A model generated the notes under the pieces. That model saw only the letters and a program-made list of their open reading frames with translations. It was not told the origin of the DNA and did not search any database. A program made the translations under genes and the position numbers. Below, piece after piece: positions 35,610 through 44,556 of a stretch of 64,000 bases of DNA. This DNA comes from JAJDZL01 sp965221175 (GTDB taxonomy: Bacteria > Pseudomonadota > Gammaproteobacteria > Arenicellales > JAJDZL01), in the NCBI GenBank assembly GCA_965221175.1, contig OZ244867.1, positions 124,001 through 188,000 of the forward strand, in the 5' to 3' direction. Every line of letters begins with the position of its first letter. Position 1 is the stretch's first letter.

Positions 35610-36590
35610 ATGAGTGAATTCAGCTGTGACCGGCCGAGCGTCAACTCGCTTGCCGCACCGTTGGTCGACCATCTGGTGTTGAATGCAGATGAGCTCGGTC
35701 TGCAGATCAGTCGACGGAACAACGGATGTGTAGTCGTGGATGCTGGCATCGAAAGTCCTGGAAGCTATGAAGCAGGGCGCAGGATTGCAGAAATCTGCAT
35801 GGCAGGTCTTGGCGAAGTAACCATTGAATTTGAATCGAATATTGATTGCGTCCAGCAATCAGTCAGAATTAGTACCGATGAGCCGATTCTCAGCTGTCTG
35901 GGAAGCCAGTATGCAGGCTGGAGTCTGGATTACAGGAATGGCAAGCCATTTCGAGCACTGGGCTCTGGACCGGCGCGGGCGCTTGCCGTCAAGGAACCCT
36001 TGTTTCAACATCTGGGATACTTGGACAAATTCCACCGAACTTGCATGGTGATAGAGACTTCGGAGTTTCCACCGGATGGATTGATCGAAAATGTGTCTGC
36101 CGATTGCGCCATAGAGACTGAAAATCTGACTCTGATTCTGACACCGACCGGTAGTTATGCCGGTGTGACGCAGATTGCCGCACGAGTAGTCGAGGTTGCT
36201 CTGCACAAGGCACATGCACTGGAATTTGATTTGAGTGCCGTTCAAAAAGCGTCTGGGTCGACACCGATTTCACCTCCCACTGCAGATTCTCTGACCGCCA
36301 TGGGGCGTACCAACGACAGCATACTGTTCGCAGGTGTTGTGAGTCTGCAAGTGAGCTGCGGCCCTGAATCAGCAAAAGCGCTCGCCAACAATCTGCCAAG
36401 TTCAAACTCTCGCGATTACGGAATGCCGTTCGCAGAAAAGTTTGCGGAGTATGATTATGATTTTTTTCAAATAGACCCCATGCTGTTTAGTCCGGCAAAA
36501 GTAGCTGTGTTTGACACGAAGAGCGAGCAGGAATTTACAGCTGGAAACATCAATCTCGACTTGTTGCGTAAATCGTTTTACGAGGGGTGA
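35610..36590 (+). CDS. mch: methenyl-H4MPT cyclohydrolase
   Basis: 326 residues from ATG 35610 (MSEFSCDRPSVNSLAAPLVDHL); the frame opens 36 nt earlier but that would overlap the previous gene. Mch hallmarks: GARRIAEICMAGLG-like segment (SYEAGRRIAEICMAGLG), CLGSQYAGWSL, ALGSGPARALA, LTPTGSYAGVTQIAARVVE and TNDSILFAG. Hydrolyses methenyl-H4MPT to formyl-H4MPT, the substrate of FhcD. A GGAGGG site lies 12 nt upstream. Its stop overlaps the next gene. Confidence 0.95.
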   Translation: MSEFSCDRPSVNSLAAPLVDHLVLNADELGLQISRRNNGCVVVDAGIESPGSYEAGRRIAEICMAGLGEVTIEFESNIDCVQQSVRISTDEPILSCLGSQYAGWSLDYRNGKPFRALGSGPARALAVKEPLFQHLGYLDKFHRTCMVIETSEFPPDGLIENVSADCAIETENLTLILTPTGSYAGVTQIAARVVEVALHKAHALEFDLSAVQKASGSTPISPPTADSLTAMGRTNDSILFAGVVSLQVSCGPESAKALANNLPSSNSRDYGMPFAEKFAEYDYDFFQIDPMLFSPAKVAVFDTKSEQEFTAGNINLDLLRKSFYEG

Positions 36591-37468
36591 TGAGCATTCG
36601 AGTTGTTATCTTTACAGACGCGAAAGGCTGGCACGAAGCGAAACTGACAGAGGCGTTTCGCGCAGTTGGCGCTGAATCATCTCTGGTATCGCTGGCGAAT
36701 TGCAGTTTTTCAACCGACAGCAAATTCGGATGTCTGACGATTCCAGGATATGAGGATGCGCTTCCGGACGCTGCGTTCGTTAGAGGAATTTCCGCTGGAA
36801 CCTTTGAGCAAGTCACTTTGCGCTTGGACTTCTTGCATGCTTTGACGGACCTGTCGGTCAAGGTCGTGAATTCCGCGAGAGTTATCGAAAAAACGGTGGA
36901 CAAGGCGATGACGAGCCATCTCTTGAAGCGGCATCAGGTCGAAACCGTTCCAGCTTGGACTTTTGAGTCGCGTCAATTGGCGCTTGAGCTGATTCGTTCT
37001 AAAACATCGCAAAACAGGCAGCTTGTTCTAAAGCCGCTGTTTGGTTCCCGGGGTCGCGGTTTGATGCTCATAAGTTCGGAATCCGACCTCCCTGAAGCGG
37101 ATGCAGTAAACGGGGTCTACTATTTGCAAGAGTTCATTCCTTCGCAAGGCGACGTTTGGCGCGACTGGAGAGTGATGATAGTTGGTGGAATTGCCGTCTG
37201 TTCGATGGAGCGTCGCTCCGAATTATGGATTACCAATCGTGCCCAGGGAGCGCAGTGTTTCCCTGCTCAATTGGAAGCCGAAGCGCTGGAATTGGCCGAG
37301 CGGGCAGCACACGCTGTCGGAGCGGACTATGCCGGAGTAGACATTATTAACTCAGAGTCCGATGGCTGGTTGGTTCTCGAAATAAACGGCGTGCCGGCAT
37401 GGCGCGGATTGCAGGAAGTGTCAGAAGTTGATATAGCGAAATCATTCGCTACATTTATCGTTGTATAG
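36590..37468 (+). CDS. RimK-like ATP-grasp ligase of the H4MPT cluster
   Basis: 292 residues from ATG 36590, overlapping the mch stop by one base (TGATG). ATP-grasp RimK pattern: VEKTVDKAMTSHLLKRHQVETVPAWTF-like region, LVLKPLFGSRGRGLMLI, YYLQEFIPSQGDVWRDWRVMIVGG, YAGVDIINSESDGWLVLEINGVPAW. Similar to archaeal MptN/CofF glutamate ligases and, as I recall, to Orf17 of methylotroph C1 clusters. Likely adds glutamate to the pterin cofactor; substrate not proven. Last gene of the operon. Confidence 0.78.
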   Translation: MSIRVVIFTDAKGWHEAKLTEAFRAVGAESSLVSLANCSFSTDSKFGCLTIPGYEDALPDAAFVRGISAGTFEQVTLRLDFLHALTDLSVKVVNSARVIEKTVDKAMTSHLLKRHQVETVPAWTFESRQLALELIRSKTSQNRQLVLKPLFGSRGRGLMLISSESDLPEADAVNGVYYLQEFIPSQGDVWRDWRVMIVGGIAVCSMERRSELWITNRAQGAQCFPAQLEAEALELAERAAHAVGADYAGVDIINSESDGWLVLEINGVPAWRGLQEVSEVDIAKSFATFIVV

Positions 37469-37666
37469 TTCAAAACCATATTCTTGCCTGGCTAAGCCAA
37501 GTAAAATAAAGATGCTTGTATTTATGACTGGTCAGGAATATTGGTAATATTCACGAATTAACCGAATACGGAAGACTCAACGAGAATTAGTTCTATAGTC
37601 TAGCAACGCGAATGAAATTCGTTTGTTCTTGCGAGTACGGAAATTTAGCTATTTGAAAGTTTGAAT

Positions 37667-38974
37667 ATGTCATCAACTTTAGCTCCCAGTGATACCGTCC
37701 TAGTAGTCGGCGGTGGAATCAGCGGACTGACGGCCGCACTCGAAATCGCCGAGTACGGTGTGGATGTTGTTCTGGTCGAGAAAAATCCGTCGCTTGGCGG
37801 GCGAGTCGCTCAGCTGTACCGGTATTTTCCGAAACTGTGCCGTCCCAGCTGCGGCTTCGAGATCAATCTTCGCCGACTGCGTGCCAATCGTCGCATTCAG
37901 GTAATGACTCTGGCGCAGGTTGTTGCAGTCGGCGGCGAACCGGGCAACTACAACGCCACTGTCCAGGTTCAACCTCGCTACGTCAACTCCAACTGCACTG
38001 TTTGTGGAGAGTGCGAGAAAGCAGTCGATACCTTGATTGACAATCCGCACGACTACAATCAAAGCAAAATGAAGGCCGCTTATCTTCCCCACAATATGGC
38101 TTATCCACAACGTTATGTAATTGATCCATCCATTGTCAACACTGAAGAAGGACAGCGTGCAAAGGCAGCCTGCAAGTATGACGCGATCGATCTGGACATG
38201 CAGCCAATGACTCTCGAAGTGCATGCAGGTGCAATTGTCTGGGCAACCGGTTGGAAACCGTACGATGCAAACAAGATTCAACCTTATGGATATGACCGTT
38301 TCGATAACGTCATCACCAGCGTGGAGTTTGAACGACTGATGGATCCATTTGGTCCTACCGGCGGCAAACTTGTACGACCGTCCGACGGTGAGCCGGCCCG
38401 AAACGTTGCCTTTATCCAGTGTGCCGGTTCTCGAGACCGCAATTACCTCTCGCATTGCTCGCGAATTTGCTGTACCGCATCATTGAAGCAGGCGACTTAT
38501 GTCGGCGAGCAGTATGCAGAAGAAGCCTCAAGTTCGATTTACTATATTGATATGCGGGTAATTGATCGATTCGAAGGTTTTTATCGCAAAGTCAAGAGCG
38601 AGCAGAATGTTTCATTCATCAAATCGAAAGTTGCATCCATTACGGAAGATGATGCATCACGAGACTTGATTTTGCATGGCGTGGATACAGAAGGGTATCA
38701 CCGCTACAGCAATCGACACGATCTGGCAGTGTTGGCGATCGGCATGCAACCGAGTGTCGATATTCACCAGATTATCGATTCCATCAGTACTGACAAGAGC
38801 GGATTCATTCAACTGGATGAAGCCAACGGTGCAATATTTGGTGCCGGCTGTGCCTCCAATTCGCTGGACGTGAATCGCTCCGTGCAAAATGCCACTGCGG
38901 CATCGCTACGCGCAATTCAGGTTATCCGTCGAACCGGATTTGCACGCACCGTTGAAAGCATCGAAGTCGCGTAG
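37667..38974 (+). CDS. qmoA: QmoA-like flavoprotein (HdrA family)
   Basis: 435 residues from ATG 37667, preferred over TTG 37661. N-terminal FAD site VVGGGISGLTAALEIAEYG with VEKNPSLGGRVAQLY, Cys motifs CRPSCGFE and CTVCGECEKA, then the HdrA-type FIQCAGSRD...LSHCSRICCTASLKQA. Length matches QmoA (about 410-440), much shorter than methanogen HdrA. In sulfate reducers and sulfur oxidisers QmoAB carries electrons between APS reductase or disulfide substrates and the quinone pool. It starts about 190 nt after the H4MPT operon and is followed 14 nt later by qmoB. Confidence 0.85.
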   Translation: MSSTLAPSDTVLVVGGGISGLTAALEIAEYGVDVVLVEKNPSLGGRVAQLYRYFPKLCRPSCGFEINLRRLRANRRIQVMTLAQVVAVGGEPGNYNATVQVQPRYVNSNCTVCGECEKAVDTLIDNPHDYNQSKMKAAYLPHNMAYPQRYVIDPSIVNTEEGQRAKAACKYDAIDLDMQPMTLEVHAGAIVWATGWKPYDANKIQPYGYDRFDNVITSVEFERLMDPFGPTGGKLVRPSDGEPARNVAFIQCAGSRDRNYLSHCSRICCTASLKQATYVGEQYAEEASSSIYYIDMRVIDRFEGFYRKVKSEQNVSFIKSKVASITEDDASRDLILHGVDTEGYHRYSNRHDLAVLAIGMQPSVDIHQIIDSISTDKSGFIQLDEANGAIFGAGCASNSLDVNRSVQNATAASLRAIQVIRRTGFARTVESIEVA

Positions 38975-38988
38975 AGAATACCAAGGTC

Positions 38989-41202
38989 ATGCAAATGGAA
39001 ACTCAGACTGCGGCTTACATCTGCCAAGGTTGCGGAATTGGAGATCGGATCGACACTTCACAGCTTGAACAGGTTGCCCGAGACGAGGGCAAGATCAGTA
39101 CAGTTGTTCATCATGATTTTCTGTGCAGTTCCGCAGGTGTTCAGCAGATTACCAAAGACATAGACGATAAGTCTCTAAGCCATGTCGTGCTGGCGGCATG
39201 TTCGGCAAGATCAAAAACCGATGTATTTCAATTTGATTCGGTTGCTGTTTCAAGAGCGAATTTACGCGAAGGGGTGATCTGGAGCCATGTCGAAGATGCA
39301 GACTCCGAAGACGTACAGAGTTCAGCAGACGATTACATGCGCATGAGTTGCGCAGAAATTCGTCATATGCGTCAGCCATCGACCAATCCGAAATCTGGTG
39401 TAAATCGACGCATTCTGGTCATTGGCGGCGGTGTCAGCGGAATGACTGCTGCACTCGAAACTGCCCGCACCGGTTATGAAGTAGTGCTGTGTGAGAAGTC
39501 TGATCGGCTCGGCGGCTGGGGCGCAATGCTGCATCGACGAGTTCCGCTTCGGGAACCCTATTCGGAACCGGAGGATACCGGCGTCGCAACGCTGATTGCC
39601 CAAGTTCAATCGGAACCTGGTATTACGGTTTTCTTAAGCTCCACCATTGGACGAACCAGCGGAGCACCGGGGCAGTTCTCCGTTGATATTCAAAATGGCG
39701 TATCGACAAGAACCGAGAATGTGGGTGCTATTGTGCAGGCTTCAGGGTTTCGCAACTATGATGCATCAAATCTGCCTGAATTAGGCTTTGGCAAAAGTCC
39801 GGATGTAGTCGACCAGTCAGGTCTTGAAAAACTTGCAGTCGAGTCTAACGGCGCTCCGATTCGACGACCGTCCGATAATTCCGAAGTGGAATGTGTTGCA
39901 TTCATCCAGTGTGCAGGGCAAAGAAGCGAGAAGGAAAATCATCTGCCGTACTGCAGTGGTCACTGCTGCAATACCAGTATCAAGCAGGCGTTATATTTCA
40001 AGAACGCCAATCCGAAGGTTGACGTGAACATAATTTATGATGACCTGAGGACGCCCGGCAACGGCGAAGATTTTTATCGAAGCGCTCAGCTCAAGGGCGT
40101 AAATTTCACAAAAGGCAGCGTAGAATCAGTTGACTCGATAGACGGCAAGCTCGAAGTCAGGTTCAACGACAAGATTCTGGCACAAGACAGCATGATGCAG
40201 GCGGACATGGTTGTGCTCGCCACCGGTCAGATTCCGAATTCCGGTCAGAATATCGAAACCGAAATGGAACAGTCTTCATCGGAGGTGCGCATACCAGTCG
40301 ATTCAATTCTCAATCTCGATTATCGACAGGGAAAGGATTTGCCGCATTTGCAAAATGGATTTTCGGATTCTCACTTTATCTGCTTTCCGTACGAAACGCG
40401 CAGAACAGGAATTTATGCTTGTGGTCCGGTAAGAAGACCGATGGATATTGCTCAGGCCATGGAAGACGCAACTGGAGCTGCAATGAAAGCCATTCAGGCT
40501 GTTGAAAGTGCCTATTCCGGCCGTGCTGCGCATCCTAGATCAGGAGACTTGAGTTTTCCGTCATTTCGCAAAGAAGGGTGTACTCAGTGCAAGCGATGTA
40601 CGGTAGAATGTCCATTTGGCGCGATTGATGAAGATGAGCGAGGTTATCCGGTGTTCAACGAATCTCGTTGCCGCCGATGCGGAACCTGCATGGGAGCTTG
40701 CCCAGTTCGTGTTATTTCGTTCGAGAATTACTCGGTCGAAACAGTGGGTCAGCAGATTAAGGCAGTCGATATGCCGGACGAATTCGAGGAAAAACCCAGA
40801 ATTCTGGTACTAGCGTGCGAAAATGATGCCTATCCGGCGCTCGACATGGCTTCGAGAAATCAGTTTCACTATAGCCCAATCGTTCGAACCATACCGGTGC
40901 GCTGTCTAGGATCGGTTAATTCAATCTGGGTGACTGATGCACTCAACAGCGGCTATGATGGGGTGATGCTGATGGGTTGCAAGCGAGGCGAAGACTATCA
41001 ATGCCATTTCGTCAAAGGTTCGGAACTGGCACACGACCGCATGAGCAAAATTGATGATACACTTGAGCAATTGCAGCTTGAAACGCAGCGAGTGGTTACG
41101 CACGAAGTCGAGATCACCGATGTTAGTCGAGTTTCGCAACTGATTAACGAGTATGCTCAAACCATAGATGAAATCGGTCTAAATCCATTCAAGGGGTTTT
41201 GA
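38989..41202 (+). CDS. qmoB: QmoB-like flavoprotein with ferredoxin and MvhD-like domains
   Basis: 737 residues (735 if ATG 38995, which has the better-spaced AAGG). Domains in order: ~130 residues with CQGCGIG and an LAACSAR segment as in HdrA; FAD domain (VIGGGVSGMTAALETAR, CEKSDRLGGWG); HdrA Cys motif FIQCAGQRS...LPYCSGHCCNTSIKQA; two [4Fe-4S] ferredoxin motifs (CTQCKRCTVECPFG and CRRCGTCMGACP); and a C-terminal MvhD-like domain (VLACENDAYPALD, VRCLGSVN, MLMGCKRGEDYQC). This is the QmoB layout. It can take or give electrons through the MvhD-like end, so confurcation or bifurcation is possible. Confidence 0.88.
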   Translation: MQMETQTAAYICQGCGIGDRIDTSQLEQVARDEGKISTVVHHDFLCSSAGVQQITKDIDDKSLSHVVLAACSARSKTDVFQFDSVAVSRANLREGVIWSHVEDADSEDVQSSADDYMRMSCAEIRHMRQPSTNPKSGVNRRILVIGGGVSGMTAALETARTGYEVVLCEKSDRLGGWGAMLHRRVPLREPYSEPEDTGVATLIAQVQSEPGITVFLSSTIGRTSGAPGQFSVDIQNGVSTRTENVGAIVQASGFRNYDASNLPELGFGKSPDVVDQSGLEKLAVESNGAPIRRPSDNSEVECVAFIQCAGQRSEKENHLPYCSGHCCNTSIKQALYFKNANPKVDVNIIYDDLRTPGNGEDFYRSAQLKGVNFTKGSVESVDSIDGKLEVRFNDKILAQDSMMQADMVVLATGQIPNSGQNIETEMEQSSSEVRIPVDSILNLDYRQGKDLPHLQNGFSDSHFICFPYETRRTGIYACGPVRRPMDIAQAMEDATGAAMKAIQAVESAYSGRAAHPRSGDLSFPSFRKEGCTQCKRCTVECPFGAIDEDERGYPVFNESRCRRCGTCMGACPVRVISFENYSVETVGQQIKAVDMPDEFEEKPRILVLACENDAYPALDMASRNQFHYSPIVRTIPVRCLGSVNSIWVTDALNSGYDGVMLMGCKRGEDYQCHFVKGSELAHDRMSKIDDTLEQLQLETQRVVTHEVEITDVSRVSQLINEYAQTIDEIGLNPFKGF

Positions 41203-41204
41203 AT

Positions 41205-41834
41205 ATGTCAGCCGACGATCTGAATACTTCCATGGTTGAACAGTATCGCAACGACTTCCTGAAGGAAGTTGAGGCGAATGTCGAAGACGGCAATTGGGTC
41301 AAGATGTGCATGCAGTGCGGAGTGTGTTCCGGTTCATGCACATTTGGGCCTCACTGGGAACATCCACCGCAGGAATTATTCATGCTGATCCGTGCCGGCA
41401 AGCGCGAGGAAGTGCTGACTTCTGATTCGGTGTGGATGTGCACCTCCTGCTATAGCTGCATCGTTCGGTGTCCACGAGATATCCCGATTACCCATATCAT
41501 GCATGGTCTTGCAAGTTACGCCCATCGGTTGGGTTTGGCTCCAAAAATGAATCCAACTAGAAAGTTTTCCAAGCTTTTCTGGGACAATCTTGTAAAAACC
41601 GGACGGGTCAATGAGATGCGGCTGACGATTCGGCTTTATCTGATGAATGGTTTGATAGAGGGCATTAAAACCGGGTTTTCCATGAGAAACATCGGACTCG
41701 GAATGCTGCTCACGAAGCGTATGAATCCGATTGGAATTTTTGGATTTGGCGGTTGCAAGGGCAAGAAAGACATTCACCGTATGCTGGCAAAAGCGAAAGA
41801 GATTGAAGATCGCCGTAAAGGCTACGCCAATTAG
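41205..41834 (+). CDS. hdrC: HdrC-like iron-sulfur protein
   Basis: 209 residues from ATG 41205, 2 nt after qmoB with AAGGGG 8 nt upstream. Two [4Fe-4S] motifs: CMQCGVCSGSCTFGP and CTSCYSCIVRCPRDIP, the HdrC pattern. The C-terminal half (~110-205) is basic and helical, with no predicted membrane span strong enough to call. It links the flavoprotein pair to HdrB. In Gram-positive sulfate reducers HdrCB replaces the membrane subunit QmoC; the same arrangement is seen here. Confidence 0.85.
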   Translation: MSADDLNTSMVEQYRNDFLKEVEANVEDGNWVKMCMQCGVCSGSCTFGPHWEHPPQELFMLIRAGKREEVLTSDSVWMCTSCYSCIVRCPRDIPITHIMHGLASYAHRLGLAPKMNPTRKFSKLFWDNLVKTGRVNEMRLTIRLYLMNGLIEGIKTGFSMRNIGLGMLLTKRMNPIGIFGFGGCKGKKDIHRMLAKAKEIEDRRKGYAN

Positions 41835-41848
41835 TTGAGGGAAGAACC

Positions 41849-42754
41849 ATGGCAAAGAAAGAATATTCATTTTATCCCGGTTGTTCGTCGGAGCGACGAT
41901 CTTCGGCATCCAACTACATGGTTTCTGTTGAATCCATGTGCAATACATTGGACATTAAGCTCAATGAGATACCGGACTGGAATTGTTGTACCGCCTCCAT
42001 CGGATATGCAGAAGGTGGAGAGCTCCCGCGTCATGCACTGAATGCGAGAAACATTGCACTGTCTGAAAAGCACAATGGCGGCCAGGACATTGTAGCCACT
42101 TGCGCAGCTTGTTGGATCGGTGCCAAGGAATCTCAGGAACGGCTCAACGAGTCAAGTGTCTTGATGAACGACACCATGGAAGTTCTCAAGGAAGTTGGAC
42201 TGGATACTGATTTCAAGAATGAAGTGCCTATTCGTCACATGGTCGAAGCACTGATTGAAGATATCGGCTATGAAGGAATGGCCGAGCCAATCGTGAAACC
42301 CTTGGACGGAATAAAATTCGCCGGATATGTGGGCTGCCAAACCAACCGGCCATTTGGCATCGATGGAGAATCGTACGAAAATCCGATGTATTTAGACAAG
42401 ATGGTGGAAACGGTCGGTGGAGAGCCGATTGAAGAGTACGACCAGAAGGTAACCTGTTGTGGTGGTGCATTAGCATTCTCTGAACCGGAAAAGAGTCAGG
42501 AGCAGATCAAGAACATAGTGGAATCAGCTTATGACCATGGCGCAGACATGATCGTCACACCCTGTCCGGTCTGTCAGATGAACGTTGAAATCTATCAGGA
42601 ACAGATCAACAAGACGTACAAAACCAACTTTGACATGCCGGTTACCTACTACAGTCAGTTGATGACTGTTGCATACGGGGGAACTGCCAAGGAAGCGGGA
42701 TTGGACGGTCAGATCATTAGAGCGAAGAAACTGGAAGAAATCGCGAAAAGCTGA
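41849..42754 (+). CDS. hdrB: HdrB-like CCG-domain protein
   Basis: 301 residues. Contains both CCG repeats: first with YPGCSSER, DWNCCTASIG and ATCAACW; second with YVGCQTNRP, VTCCGGALAF and VTPCPVCQMN. All ligands for the non-cubane [4Fe-4S] clusters of HdrB appear present, so a working disulfide- or quinone-type active site is likely. GAGG precedes the ATG, 14 nt after hdrC. Its natural disulfide substrate in a non-methanogen is unknown. Confidence 0.88.
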   Translation: MAKKEYSFYPGCSSERRSSASNYMVSVESMCNTLDIKLNEIPDWNCCTASIGYAEGGELPRHALNARNIALSEKHNGGQDIVATCAACWIGAKESQERLNESSVLMNDTMEVLKEVGLDTDFKNEVPIRHMVEALIEDIGYEGMAEPIVKPLDGIKFAGYVGCQTNRPFGIDGESYENPMYLDKMVETVGGEPIEEYDQKVTCCGGALAFSEPEKSQEQIKNIVESAYDHGADMIVTPCPVCQMNVEIYQEQINKTYKTNFDMPVTYYSQLMTVAYGGTAKEAGLDGQIIRAKKLEEIAKS

Positions 42755-42779
42755 CAACTTAGCCCGTCGTCATTTTGCA

Positions 42780-43460
42780 GTGGCTGAAATTCGAGCCATA
42801 TCGGTTGATCTCGACAATACACTGTGGGATGTCGTTCCGGTTATTGAGAAGGCCGAGAGAAACAGTTATCAGATTCTCAGCGAACGCTATCCCAGGGTAA
42901 CCGAGCAGAACTCTTTTGAAGATATTCTCGATCTTCGAGAGCATCTGTTCGATAGCCTGCCGAACGTCCGACACGACCTGACCGAACTGAGAAGACAGGT
43001 TTATATTCATCTGCTGGACGAGGCCGGTTACGATTCCGGCGGTGCCGAAGAACTGCTCAGCTTATTCCTGATCGACCGCAATAAAGTTGATCTCTATCCG
43101 GATGTCATCCCGGCGCTTGAAACCTTATCCCGCAAATTCCGGCTTGTGACGCTTTCAGATGGCAATTCCGATCTATCGAAAATTGGAATTCGCAAGTATT
43201 TTTATGATTGCGTTTATGCTGCCGATGTTGGGTTTATGAAACCGCATCAAGCAGGATTCTTGAAAGTCTGTGAAATTGCGGACACCGGTCCCAGTGAAAC
43301 ACTGCACATTGGCGACCATCCTGACTCTGACGTAAATGGCGCAAGACTGGCAGGTTTTCAGTCCATGTGGATTCGTCGAAATGAGGAGCAGTGGGAGCAC
43401 CCATTCTTACCGGATTACAGCATCGTGTCAATGACAGAAGCAGTAAAAAAACTGTGCTGA
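42780..43460 (+). CDS. HAD-family hydrolase
   Basis: 226 residues from GTG 42780 (M-AEIRAISVDLDNTLWDV); the open frame extends further left into hdrB but without family similarity. HAD motifs: I SVDLDNTLWD with the nucleophile Asp, II TLSDGNSD, III Lys in VGFMKPHQAGF, IV HIGDHPDSDVNGAR. C1-type cap between motifs I and II. Phosphatase of unknown substrate, similar to YjjG/GS1-like members. 25 nt after hdrB, perhaps cotranscribed by chance. Confidence 0.8.
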   Translation: MAEIRAISVDLDNTLWDVVPVIEKAERNSYQILSERYPRVTEQNSFEDILDLREHLFDSLPNVRHDLTELRRQVYIHLLDEAGYDSGGAEELLSLFLIDRNKVDLYPDVIPALETLSRKFRLVTLSDGNSDLSKIGIRKYFYDCVYAADVGFMKPHQAGFLKVCEIADTGPSETLHIGDHPDSDVNGARLAGFQSMWIRRNEEQWEHPFLPDYSIVSMTEAVKKLC

Positions 43461-43661
43461 ACGAGAATTGCAAACAACAGTCTCACGCGTGTGAGTTTGT
43501 AACTAGCTACGCTGCATAAGCAGTTTCTTTTTGAAAAATTCGTGTCACTTTCAATCGCACCCGCTAACAAGCACTTCTTTGACTCGTCTGATAGCAATTT
43601 CCCTTTTATTGCGATCTACAACACGCAATCAAACTTTGAAGTCGTCCACTCTTATCAATAG

Positions 43662-44555
43662 TTACCTTTTCTTTGATCGTGGTGCCAGCGCATCCTGTAG
43701 TCCGTCACCCAGAAAATTGAAAGAGATAACTGTAACGAAGATCATCAACCCCGGGAAGAAAGCCAGGCTTGGCGCTTCCCAAATTAACTCTTGAGCATTG
43801 GTGAGCATGTTTCCCCAACTCGGCGTTGGGGGGTGAATTCCAAGCCCGAGAAAACTGAGAATTGACTCGAAAAGAATGATATTTCCGACCGACAGAGTGG
43901 CCGCAACAATGATTGGTGATGCCAGGCCCGGAAGAATATGTGCGACGATAACTCGACTGGCGGGAACGCCAAGTGCGTGTGCCGCCATAATGTAAGGTTG
44001 TTCGCGCATCGACAAGACCGAGCCGCGAACTAGTCGGGCGACTCCAGTCCATCCTACCAAAGACACAATGACGATAATTCGATAAAGCCCGACGTCTTCG
44101 TGGTAGGCAATCTCTGGCGGGATGCCAAGTTTGCCGAGGTCAATTACGGCAAGCACAATCAAAAGCGGCAACAGGGGGAGTGCGATGACACTGTCGGTCG
44201 TTCTCATCAGCAGGCTGTCTATCCAACCGCCATAGTATCCAGCGACTAGGCCAACTGTTGTACCGATGACAGCCGTAAATATTGCCGCAGTGAAGCCGAC
44301 GATCAATGAGATTCGGCCGCCATAAGCCAGCCGCACCAACAGGTCGCGACCGAGTTCGTCAGTCCCTAACGGATGTTCGGCAGAGAACGACAGAAAGCGG
44401 GAAAACAGATTGATTTTCGAAATGTCCGTGCCCAGCAGTGTTTCGATGATGGGAGCCGATATGGTGAACAAGATCAAAAGCAACAATATTCCTGCACTGA
44501 ACATCGCAAATCGGTGCAGCAGCAGACGTCTGGCAAGATTTTCAAATCGGTTCAT
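43662..44555 (-). CDS. peptide-type ABC transporter permease (DppC/OppC family)
   Basis: 297 residues, six membrane segments with an N-terminal OppC-type domain (SAEHPLGTDELGRDLLVRLAYGGRISL) and the permease EAA region (MAAHALGVPASRVIVAHILPGL). Ends ISFNFLGDGLQDALAPRSKKR, diagnostic for DppC-like subunits. Directly follows its DppB partner. Substrate-binding and ATPase genes are not adjacent, so the substrate (peptides, nickel or other) cannot be told. Confidence 0.9.
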   Translation of the reverse strand: MNRFENLARRLLLHRFAMFSAGILLLLILFTISAPIIETLLGTDISKINLFSRFLSFSAEHPLGTDELGRDLLVRLAYGGRISLIVGFTAAIFTAVIGTTVGLVAGYYGGWIDSLLMRTTDSVIALPLLPLLIVLAVIDLGKLGIPPEIAYHEDVGLYRIIVIVSLVGWTGVARLVRGSVLSMREQPYIMAAHALGVPASRVIVAHILPGLASPIIVAATLSVGNIILFESILSFLGLGIHPPTPSWGNMLTNAQELIWEAPSLAFFPGLMIFVTVISFNFLGDGLQDALAPRSKKR

Positions 44556-44556
44556 A

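Noticed and set aside
37667..42754. Methanogen-type heterodisulfide reductase or sHdr sulfur-oxidation complex
   Set aside because: HdrA homologues are two Qmo-type proteins, not methanogen-length HdrA, and sHdr neighbours (lipoate-binding protein, TusA, second HdrC/HdrB set) are absent.
43461..43510. Possible terminator hairpin (CTCAC-gcgt-GTGAG) after the HAD gene
   Set aside because: Five-base stem without a following T-run; too weak to call.
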